DNA of 6,275 nucleotides from Planctomycetota bacterium (GTDB taxonomy: Bacteria; Planctomycetota; Phycisphaerae; UBA1845), in assembly GCA_022566435.1 (NCBI GenBank), contig JADFIX010000266.1, positions 1 through 6,275 on the forward strand, written 5' to 3'. The notes under the pieces are model-generated. The model worked only from the letters and a program-made list of their open reading frames with translations, made no database searches and was not told the origin of the DNA. Made by a program: the position numbers and the translations under genes. How positions within the stretch are numbered: position 1 is the first letter of the stretch; every line of letters starts with the position of its first letter. Of the stretch, positions 1 to 6,275 are shown one piece after another.

Positions 1-2
1 CC

Positions 3-474
3 GACGGGACGGCCAAGTCGCACCAAGAGATAAGCGACCCCAGGGGCCCAGAGGTGGCCTCGTTGGGGGACTTGGACGGCGACGGCGTGGGCGACCTGGT
101 CCTTGGGTTAGGCCTCGATGGCGACGGGGGTCCTAGGCGTGGGGCGGTGTGGGTGCTGTTTCTTGACGGCGTTCCGACGAATGCTTCGAGGCTGTCGACG
201 GTACGCCCTGCGCGGACGACGGCGTTGTGTGTAGTGACGATGTGTGTATCAGCGAAGTGTGTGTGTGCACATTTTCCCGGAGTGCCTGTTGATCGGCGAC
301 ATCGACTCGGACTGCCATGTCGATCTACAAGACTTCGCAATGTTCCACGAGTGTGACACAGGACCAGTAGGCCCCGTGGATCCCCCAGCCTATCCGCCAG
401 AATGCGGATGTCTTGATGCCAACGACGATGGCGACGTCGACTTCGCCAACTTCCAACGGAACTTTTCCGGGTAA
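3..474 (+). pseudogene. 3' end of FG-GAP / dockerin-like secreted protein gene, frameshifted
   Basis: This is the C-terminal end of a large extracellular protein; its 5' part lies outside the window. Frame 3 (positions 3 to about 170) reads KSHQEISDPRGPEVASLG followed by DLDGDGVGDLVLG and GAVWVLFLD, which is the FG-GAP (integrin-alpha-like, calcium-binding) repeat. Frame 2 (about 176-265) reads CFEAVDGTPCADDGVVCSDD, a Cys-rich linker common before such tails. Frame 1 (about 257-474) reads GDIDSDCHVDLQDF and DANDDGDVDFANF, two dockerin-like EF-hand loops, ending in FSG and TAA. The three parts are in the expected order but need two frame changes. The FG-GAP unit also seems to lack about 15 residues between ISD and VASLG compared with the usual repeat. 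I therefore infer a decaying gene. Two sequencing errors, or programmed shifts, are less likely alternatives. The likely role was a cell-surface or secreted beta-propeller protein. Confidence 0.75.
257..267. repeat. (GT)5 dinucleotide run at a frame break
   Basis: The run GTGTGTGTGTG sits where the Cys-rich linker leaves frame 2 and the dockerin-like tail continues in frame 1. Removing one GT unit gives the continuous reading ISEVCVHIFPECLLIGDID, which fits both sides. This suggests a slippage insertion of one GT unit. Confidence 0.6.
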
Positions 475-582
475 TGTGGACTTACTGCGTGGCACCGATG
501 TGTCCTACGACCCGGCTGACTCACCCGACATACTGGCCAAGCACGCCAGCAACAATGCGAGCTTTGATTCAAGCCGGGTAGC

Positions 583-621
583 GTGCGTCCCCCCGCCTTC
601 GCGAGGGTAGGCCGGACGCAC
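583..621. terminator. Imperfect hairpin beyond the aacS stop
   Basis: GTGCGTCC (583-590) and GGACGCAC (614-621) are perfect 8-bp inverted repeats. Inside them GCCT (595-598) can pair with AGGC (609-612). The hairpin begins 9 bases after the aacS stop codon on the minus strand, a suitable place for 3'-end formation. No T-run follows on either strand, so it is not a classical intrinsic terminator; it may only stabilise the mRNA end. Confidence 0.3.
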
Positions 622-629
622 CATTTCGC

Positions 630-2567
<1,938 letters not shown>

Positions 2568-2602
2568 TCGAAGTTCGCCGTTTCTCGAATCGCCATTCCG
2601 AA
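2568..2602. repeat. ATTCG-rich low-complexity stretch at the aacS start
   Basis: The plus strand carries the near-repeated words CATTCGAAGTTCGCC, TCTCGAATCGCC and ATTCCGAA, running directly into the CAT complement of the aacS start codon. Similar 'ATTCGNNATTCG' strings occur in intergenic regions of some planctomycetes, as I recall them. The stretch is degenerate, so this call is tentative. Confidence 0.25.
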
Positions 2603-2615
2603 CAGAATGCTCCAG

Positions 2616-2666
2616 CGATCCGCAAGGCAAAGACCCTGCGACATGGCTTTAGCCTACGGCGGATCG
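2616..2666 (-). other. Bulged stem-loop in the aacS leader region
   Basis: On the plus strand CGATCCGC (2616-2623) pairs with GCGGATCG (2659-2666), AGGC (2625-2628) with GCCT (2652-2655), and AAAG (2629-2632) with CTTT (2647-2650). This gives 16 base pairs with small bulges and a 14-base loop. It lies 49 bases upstream of the aacS ATG and overlaps the last bases of the transposase-fragment reading frame. No T-run follows, so it is not an intrinsic terminator. It could be an mRNA leader structure or a remnant palindromic repeat. Confidence 0.45.
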
Positions 2667-2969
2667 GCAGGGCATTCTGATTCGCCGCCCGGTCCACGTC
2701 AACGCCGTGTTGGCGGGTCGGCCGCCGCGCGGCGCGTCTTTCTCCAGCCCAGCCAGACCCTGTGCGACGAAGCGTCGGCGCCAACGGCCCACGATAGTCC
2801 GTTCGATGCCGAGTTGCTCGGCAATCTCGATGTTCTGCATACCCCCGGCGGCCAGCAGTACGATCTTCGCCCGCCGAACCAAACGCATGGGCGTGGTGCG
2901 TCCGCGAGACCAACGCCGCAGCCTAACCCGTTGTTCGTCGGTCAACATTACCTTTGGAGCCACTCGCAT
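2649..2969 (-). pseudogene. IS630-family transposase, N-terminal remnant
   Basis: The 106-residue frame starts MRVAPKVMLTDEQRVRLRRW and continues through a helix-turn-helix (about residues 44-66, with IEIAEQLGIERTIVGRWRRR) to LAGLEKDAPRGGRP. This is the DNA-binding front of IS630-family transposases. Family likeness ends near residue 85 (about position 2715). The last roughly 20 residues look like unrelated sequence, and the DDE catalytic domain (family total about 350 residues) is absent, because aacS follows. A perfect AAGGAGG ends 9 bases before the ATG at 2969, which favours this start over ATGs at 2978 (no spacing) and 3023. No catalytic second ORF is present, so it cannot transpose by itself. 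It may be a decayed insertion or, less likely, a retained DNA-binding protein. Confidence 0.8.
2674..2702 (-). promoter_or_regulatory. Candidate sigma70-type promoter for aacS
   Basis: Read on the minus strand, TTGACG (2702-2697) is separated by 17 bases from CAGAAT (2679-2674), matching 5 of 6 and 4 of 6 consensus bases. Transcription would start near 2667, giving a leader of about 100 bases that contains the stem-loop at 2616-2666. The boxes lie inside the degraded end of the IS630 fragment. In GC-rich DNA a match like this can arise by chance. Confidence 0.3.
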
Positions 2970-3049
2970 CGATACCATCCTCCTTCCAAAGAATGATACC
3001 GACAAGCAGGATATAAGTTGCACTAATTATGAGAAACTACACTCGCACC

Positions 3050-3078
3050 TTGACATGGCGACGCCACGGAAGTAATAT
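3050..3078 (+). promoter_or_regulatory. Near-consensus sigma70-type promoter of the ArsR/SRPBCC operon
   Basis: A perfect -35 box TTGACA (3050-3055) is followed after exactly 17 bases by TAATAT (3073-3078). The predicted transcription start near 3085 falls at the ribosome-binding site GAAAGG, giving a very short leader of about 13 bases. Confidence 0.7.
3056..3066. promoter_or_regulatory. Candidate ArsR operator palindrome
   Basis: TGGCG-A-CGCCA is a perfect 5-bp palindrome around one base. It begins directly after the -35 box and lies wholly within the promoter spacer. ArsR-family repressors normally bind as dimers to inverted repeats overlapping their own promoters, so this is the obvious autoregulation site. 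The arms are short, so chance remains possible. Confidence 0.4.
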
Positions 3079-3097
3079 TCACCCGAAAGGTTGAATA

Positions 3098-3451
3098 ATG
3101 CTGGGTAGCCGTTCGACCAAAATCCTGGATCACGCACTAATCGCTCTCGCCGATCCGACGCGGCGGGCCATACTCAAACGTCTTGCTCGGGGCGAAGCGC
3201 GAGTGACGGAACTTGCGAGGCCGTTCTCCGTTTCGCTTAACTCGGTTTCCAAGCACATCAAGCTCTTGGAGCGGGCAGGATTGGTCGTGCGGCGCAAAGT
3301 AGGCCGCGAGCACATTTTGCGATTCCGACCGGAGCCGCTGAGCAAGATACAAAACTGGATATCGAAACAGGAGGCGTTTTGGAAATCGAGCCTCCAGGCC
3401 TTGGACAATCTCTTGCAGGACGAAAATGATTCACGGGAGCAGAAAAAATGA
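3098..3451 (+). CDS. ArsR-family winged-helix transcriptional regulator
   Basis: A 117-residue cytoplasmic DNA-binding repressor. LADPTRRAILKRLARGE (17-33) is the family's characteristic first helices. VTELARPFSVSLNSVSKHIK (36-55) forms the helix-turn-helix, with the recognition helix around 46-60. LVVRRKVGREHILRF (62-76) is the beta-wing. The protein has no cysteine and lacks the ELCVC metal site, so it is not a metal sensor of the ArsR/SmtB type. It belongs to the subgroup usually paired with SRPBCC/AHSA1-like proteins. GAAAGG (3085-3090) lies 7 bases before the ATG. Its TGA overlaps the ATG of the next gene (ATGA), implying translational coupling. A strong promoter with an internal palindrome suggests autorepression. 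The inducing ligand is unknown. Confidence 0.93.
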   Translation: MLGSRSTKILDHALIALADPTRRAILKRLARGEARVTELARPFSVSLNSVSKHIKLLERAGLVVRRKVGREHILRFRPEPLSKIQNWISKQEAFWKSSLQALDNLLQDENDSREQKK

Positions 3452-3906
3452 CGGCGAAAATCGAAGCGAAAATCACGCACCGATTCAAGGCATCCGCTGA
3501 CCGCGTCTACGATGCTTGGCTCGATCCCCAAAAGGGGCGGCTTTGGATGGAGGCTGCCCTGATACAACTCGGTCTTTCAGGGGATATCCAGCGATGTGAA
3601 ATCGATGCCCGTGTCGGTGGCAAGTTCTTCTTCTCTGACATGCGCGATGGAACGGAAACGCGGCACTGGGGTACGTATCTTGAACTGGATCGGCCACGCA
3701 AGATTGCCTTCACCTGGATTGTTGACGAAGCCGAAGACTCTGATCCATCCAAAGTCGGGTTGACGATCGAACCTGCGGGTGAAGGTTGCATCGCCACCAT
3801 CGTTCATGAGATGGATGCCAAATGGGCGGACTATGTATCCCAAACGGAAGGCGGCTGGGGTGGAATGTTAAAAGCCATCGACGCATTGTTGGATGAATCG
3901 AACTGA
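3448..3906 (+). CDS. SRPBCC / AHSA1-like domain protein
   Basis: A 152-residue cytoplasmic protein of the START/Bet v1-like (SRPBCC) superfamily, activator-of-Hsp90-ATPase-like subgroup. The single domain fills the chain. Family features are the opening strand ITHRFKASADRVYDAWLDP (9-27), CEIDARVGGKFFF (50-62), GTYLELDRPRKIAFTW (75-90), and the closing helix GGWGGMLKAIDALL (135-148). The fold makes a deep hydrophobic cavity; members bind small lipophilic ligands, but the ligand here cannot be read from sequence. GGGAG (3435-3439) lies 8 bases before the ATG, and the start overlaps the regulator's stop by 4 bases. This ArsR-SRPBCC pairing is widespread in bacteria, suggesting that the repressor controls this protein, perhaps in response to the same ligand. 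I see no terminator after it. Confidence 0.92.
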   Translation: MTAKIEAKITHRFKASADRVYDAWLDPQKGRLWMEAALIQLGLSGDIQRCEIDARVGGKFFFSDMRDGTETRHWGTYLELDRPRKIAFTWIVDEAEDSDPSKVGLTIEPAGEGCIATIVHEMDAKWADYVSQTEGGWGGMLKAIDALLDESN

Positions 3907-4033
3907 ACCCGGAGCGGCGAGTCCTACGTCGCTCACGCGCCTTCCTAACACGTCCGGTTTCACCAGCAAGACGGAAATACCGGCCGATGGTGCGGCGCCG
4001 GAACAGTAGGTATGCGCTGAAGCAAGAAGAACC
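3907..4033. other. Non-coding stretch, nothing recognised
   Basis: Between the SRPBCC gene and the palindrome cluster I find no plausible coding frame, no promoter boxes and no clean terminator. A weak GAGCGGCGA/TCGCTC inverted similarity near 3915-3935 does not form a perfect stem. Confidence 0.4.
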
Positions 4034-4268
4034 AGCCCCTCAGGGGCGAACGGTTTGTAGCCCATGGCGGGCAGCCGGCGGGCAGCCATGGGTTAGAATG
4101 CGTGTTTTCCGATCTTAGCCCCTGAGGGGCGATACGTTCTGCCCTGCTCCGTACGAGGATTCAAATTCATGTGCCGCCCCCTGCCGGGGCTTCACTCGTA
4201 GGTGGGCATCTTACCCGCGGTTTACACGCTTACACTGCGGGCTACAAACCTTTCGCCGCTCCGCGGCT
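4034..4268. repeat. Palindromic repeat cluster bounded by a 19-bp inverted repeat
   Basis: Four short GC-rich palindromes follow one another: GCCCCT-C-AGGGGC (4035-4047), GCCCCT-G-AGGGGC (4118-4130), GCCCC-CTGCC-GGGGC (4176-4190) and GCCGC-TCC-GCGGC (4255-4267). The first two share AGCCCCTNAGGGGCGA in the same orientation, 83 bases apart. A 19-base segment at 4045-4063 (GGCGAACGGTTTGTAGCCC) is the reverse complement of 4239-4257 with one mismatch, so the cluster has terminal inverted repeats. Inside it TAGCCCATGGC (4058-4068) faces GCCATGGGTTA (4085-4095). No coding frame is convincing. It resembles dispersed REP-like elements that I recall from planctomycete genomes; copy number cannot be judged from one window. 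Confidence 0.65.
4066..4087. repeat. Perfect 11-bp tandem duplication
   Basis: GGCGGGCAGCC occurs twice back to back (4066-4076 and 4077-4087), inside the loop and inner arms of the CCCATGGC/GCCATGGG palindrome. It looks like a replication-slippage product within the repeat cluster. Confidence 0.7.
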
Positions 4269-4354
4269 GCATCACAAAACCTGAATGCCGTGGTCTGCAG
4301 ATTTGCCACCCTAAATGGGATGCACCCCGGCCGACACCGCCGAGTCTTCAAGAG

Positions 4355-4384
4355 TCGACACGGCGGGCGAGCGGGACATAATAT
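4355..4384 (+). promoter_or_regulatory. Candidate promoter of the GAF-TPR gene, possibly leaderless
   Basis: TCGACA (4355-4360) is followed after 18 bases by TAATAT (4379-4384), or after 16 bases by CATAAT (4377-4382). The TAATAT box ends 5 bases before the ATG at 4390, so transcription would begin at or next to the start codon. That supports ATG 4390 over ATG 4315 and suggests a leaderless mRNA. No Shine-Dalgarno sits at the usual distance, which agrees with this. Confidence 0.4.
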
Positions 4385-4389
4385 GTATC

Positions 4390-5607
4390 ATGCTACGGCC
4401 GGATACAATTCCACACGATGCCTCCCCTACGCAAAACACGGGTTCAATCGATGACCCGGCCGAACGACTGCGGTTCGTCGTGGATACCGTGCGCGAGTTG
4501 AGCATCCACACGGACCCGCAGGAGCTGATTAAGGTATTCCGCCGTCGGGCGTTTCGGCTGTACGGCGCGGACGCGTCTTTGTCCTTGAGCCGGCGGGATC
4601 TCGACCGACCCTTCTCTCGTATTACGCGGAGCAGCCGGTGGGACGAGGACATCAACCCGTGGAAGGAAAAGGATCGGCTGCCGCTGTGCGAGGGGGGCAT
4701 GCTGGCGGACGTGATCTACGGCGACGAGCCGTGCATCCTGAACGGCGTTTGTATCTGCGACGACGATCCGGCCTACGAGTATCTCAAAGACGCCCGCTCG
4801 CTGGTTTGCATTCCGCTGTACGAACGGGGCGTCGGTTTGAATATGGTTGTGCGGATGTCCTATCGGGCGAACTACTTCGACCCGCTCAACCTCGGCGACG
4901 CCGTGCTGGAAAGCAACCTGTTCGGTCGGGCAACCGCCGGCCTTGTGCAAGCGCAGCGGGCCGAGGCGGCCTATGAACGCGCGATAGAATTGGACCCGAA
5001 CGAACCCCAGGCGCGGATCTTCTATTCGCACTTCCTGGCAATGATGCAACGCAAAGAAGAGAGTGACGAACAGATCAAACGCGCCGTCGAGATCGATCCG
5101 TTGAATCCTTTCACACAGATGTTGTACGGAATCCAACTCGGGCTCACTGGCCGGTACGACGAAGCTTTCGAGCAACTTGCCAACGTACCGCCCAACCCAC
5201 TTCGTTCACAGGCGCTCGCCGTTCTGGACTTTAACCGCGGAAGGCTTTCTGAGGCCCTCAAACACTACGTACAGTACTTCGAGTTACTCGGAGATCACGA
5301 AATGGTAAGCGCGATGCAGGACGATGGGGCCGGTGCACAAGCGGCGATGATTCGTGGCGCGGAAACACTGGTGGACCGCGCAAGCCGTATGTTCGTAAAG
5401 CCGGAGGGTATGTTGATCCTATTCTCCTGGGGCGGAGACATCGACCGCGGGATGGAGTGGCTCGAGCGTTCGTATGAGACGCGGGACCACCAGGTCGCGT
5501 ACGTGGGTGCCGTGGGCGGCGCGGTGTACGGCGCCCTGCGTGGCGACCCGCGATTTCATGAGTTCCTACGCCGACTCAAACTGCCGGTACCGGAGGTAGT
5601 GAGTTAG
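4390..5607 (+). CDS. Chimeric GAF-sensor / TPR protein
   Basis: A 405-residue protein made of two parts. Residues about 25-190 form a GAF-type domain of the kind that precedes SpoIIE/PP2C phosphatases in planctomycetes: LRFVVDTVRELSIHTDPQEL, SLSRRDLDRPFSRITRSS, EDINPWKEKDRLPLCEGG, VIYGDEP, SLVCIPLYERGVGLNMVV, and FGRATAGLVQAQR at its end. The phosphatase domain expected next is missing. From residue about 191 the protein becomes tetratricopeptide repeats (AAYERAIELDPNEPQAR, IKRAVEIDPLNPF, YGIQLGLTGRYDEAF). It ends MEWLERSYETRD and LRGDPRFHEFLRRLKLP, the typical tail of TPR segments attached to Ser/Thr kinases or CadC-like regulators. The join lies at about 4960-4980. There is no signal peptide or membrane segment, so it is probably cytoplasmic. 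Function is unknown; sensing plus protein binding is an inference. The frame opens further upstream, to ATG 4315, but those 25 residues are not family-like and the promoter falls inside them. Confidence 0.8.
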   Translation: MLRPDTIPHDASPTQNTGSIDDPAERLRFVVDTVRELSIHTDPQELIKVFRRRAFRLYGADASLSLSRRDLDRPFSRITRSSRWDEDINPWKEKDRLPLCEGGMLADVIYGDEPCILNGVCICDDDPAYEYLKDARSLVCIPLYERGVGLNMVVRMSYRANYFDPLNLGDAVLESNLFGRATAGLVQAQRAEAAYERAIELDPNEPQARIFYSHFLAMMQRKEESDEQIKRAVEIDPLNPFTQMLYGIQLGLTGRYDEAFEQLANVPPNPLRSQALAVLDFNRGRLSEALKHYVQYFELLGDHEMVSAMQDDGAGAQAAMIRGAETLVDRASRMFVKPEGMLILFSWGGDIDRGMEWLERSYETRDHQVAYVGAVGGAVYGALRGDPRFHEFLRRLKLPVPEVVS

Positions 5608-5708
5608 GGTCGTCGAAGTGGCGCGGGCGAGCATTCTCCCCCACCCCTTGCACCCCTCACTTCAATTCCAAATCACCGTCCAAAGAAATCGGGGCGCCAT
5701 ACTTCTCG

Positions 5709-6260
5709 CTAACCGCTCAGCCATGCCTGCAGCAGGGCCCTGATCTGGTTCCCCCAAAGCGTGCTCACGAGTGCGACAGCGAGCAGAGCGGCCAGCAGGG
5801 AAACCAGGACAACACGAGTACGAGTCCAACGAAACGCGCCGTATCCGGTCTGACGTAGAAAGAGGGTGACGAGGTCGCGCCGTTCCTTGCGTGCCCCTTC
5901 GGGCAAGTGCGGCGTGTGGCTGAAGAGGTAGCCGAGCCGTCGCGTCATGTACATGCGGAAATTCACCGCCCAGCCGCACGCCTCCAACAGAGCGCTCATG
6001 TCCCGCCTGCGCAGCTTGTTCCAACCCGAAAGTGCACTGAACAGGACCACCACCAGCACCAGGCTCACCAAAGCAACGCCGGCTTTCAGAGGGCTGATCT
6101 GCGAAAGCGTCTTGATCAGGTAGACCAGTGAGGAACCGACGGCGGCGAAGGCAATGCCGCCGGCCAGCAGCAGGTCGCGCGTGCCAGAGCTGGAAGGGGG
6201 TGGGGGTGCCGCTCCCGTCGATGGCGCCTGGGCAGGCTGGAGCGACTCGCCTTTTTCCAT
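5709..6260 (-). CDS. Planctomycete-type membrane protein of unknown function
   Basis: With the ATG at 6260 the protein has 183 residues. A Pro/Ser/Ala-rich N-terminus (about 8-27) precedes two hydrophobic helices (about 30-51, LLLAGGIAFAAVGSSLVYLI; and 58-77, LKAGVALVSLVLVVVLFSAL). A charged cytoplasmic-looking part follows (WNKLRRRDMSALLEACGW, then about 95-145), and then a third helix (about 149-169, VVLVSLLAALLAVALVSTLW). The segment LRRRDMSALLEACGWAVNFR matches a motif I recall from uncharacterised planctomycete proteins, where it forms the C-terminal membrane part. The frame continues open upstream of the ATG to the window edge (reading EITTK) and no good Shine-Dalgarno is present, so this may be the C-terminal end of a longer protein. 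It converges on the GAF-TPR gene, 101 bases apart, with no clear terminator between them. The function cannot be assigned. Confidence 0.75.
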   Translation of the reverse strand: MEKGESLQPAQAPSTGAAPPPPSSSGTRDLLLAGGIAFAAVGSSLVYLIKTLSQISPLKAGVALVSLVLVVVLFSALSGWNKLRRRDMSALLEACGWAVNFRMYMTRRLGYLFSHTPHLPEGARKERRDLVTLFLRQTGYGAFRWTRTRVVLVSLLAALLAVALVSTLWGNQIRALLQAWLSG

Positions 6261-6275
6261 CTTGGTTGTGATCTC

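Noticed and set aside
2568..2630. Longer aacS start at ATG 2630
   Set aside because: The extra 21 residues do not resemble the family N-terminus, and this stretch holds hairpin and ATTCG-rich sequence. ATG 2567 gives the normal length.
3011..3039. Minus-strand promoter for the transposase fragment (TAGTTT, 17 bases, TTATAT)
   Set aside because: The -35 box matches only 2 of 6 bases, too weak to support in AT-rich spacer sequence.
3130..3567. 145-residue minus-strand frame antisense to the ArsR/SRPBCC pair
   Set aside because: It is antisense to two well-supported genes and has a low-complexity Arg/Ser-rich translation.
4034..4268. CRISPR-like array
   Set aside because: The short palindromes differ in sequence and spacing, only two share a core, and no cas genes are present.
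4444..5175. 243-residue minus-strand frame antisense to the GAF-TPR gene
   Set aside because: It runs across the GAF-TPR join without any recognisable family, while the plus strand reads clear domains. It is a third-position GC artefact.

Overview
The window looks like a piece of a GC-rich Planctomycetota genome. Three things point there, all recognised from memory of family sequences: an FG-GAP repeat followed by a Cys-rich linker and a dockerin-like calcium-binding tail; a GAF-type input domain of the kind that precedes SpoIIE/PP2C phosphatases in this phylum; and a small membrane protein with a 'KLRRRDMSALLEACGWAVNFRM' type of core. The genus cannot be named from this sequence.

Layout, left to right. 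(1) 3-474, plus strand: the 3' end of a large secreted FG-GAP/dockerin-like protein gene, apparently broken. Its three recognisable parts lie in three different frames, and one of the two frame steps is repaired exactly by removing one GT from a (GT)5 run. (2) 630-2567, minus strand: an intact acetoacetyl-CoA synthetase (aacS), with an imperfect hairpin beyond its stop and a long bulged hairpin upstream of its start. (3) 2649-2969, minus strand: the N-terminal DNA-binding part of an IS630-family transposase. The catalytic part is gone, but the ribosome-binding site is intact. (4) 3098-3906, plus strand: a two-gene operon, ArsR-type repressor plus SRPBCC/AHSA1-like protein, with overlapping stop and start codons. 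It is preceded by a near-consensus sigma70-type promoter with a palindrome between the -35 and -10 boxes. (5) 3907-4314: a non-coding region with a cluster of four short GC-rich palindromes. The cluster is bounded by a near-perfect 19-bp inverted repeat and resembles dispersed palindromic elements of planctomycetes. (6) 4390-5607, plus strand: a chimeric gene in which a GAF sensor domain, normally followed by a phosphatase, is joined in frame to a TPR tail of the type found at the end of protein kinases or CadC-like regulators. (7) 5709-6260, minus strand, convergent: a three-helix membrane protein of unknown function whose frame stays open to the window edge.

No pathway links these genes. 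aacS serves acyl-CoA metabolism (ketone bodies, leucine or polyhydroxyalkanoate turnover). The ArsR/SRPBCC pair is a self-contained regulatory unit. The region shows much rearrangement: a decayed gene end, an insertion-sequence remnant, a palindromic repeat cluster and a domain-swap gene within about 6 kb. I see no tRNA, rRNA, CRISPR array or obvious defence system. The best candidate for something undescribed is the GAF-TPR fusion.
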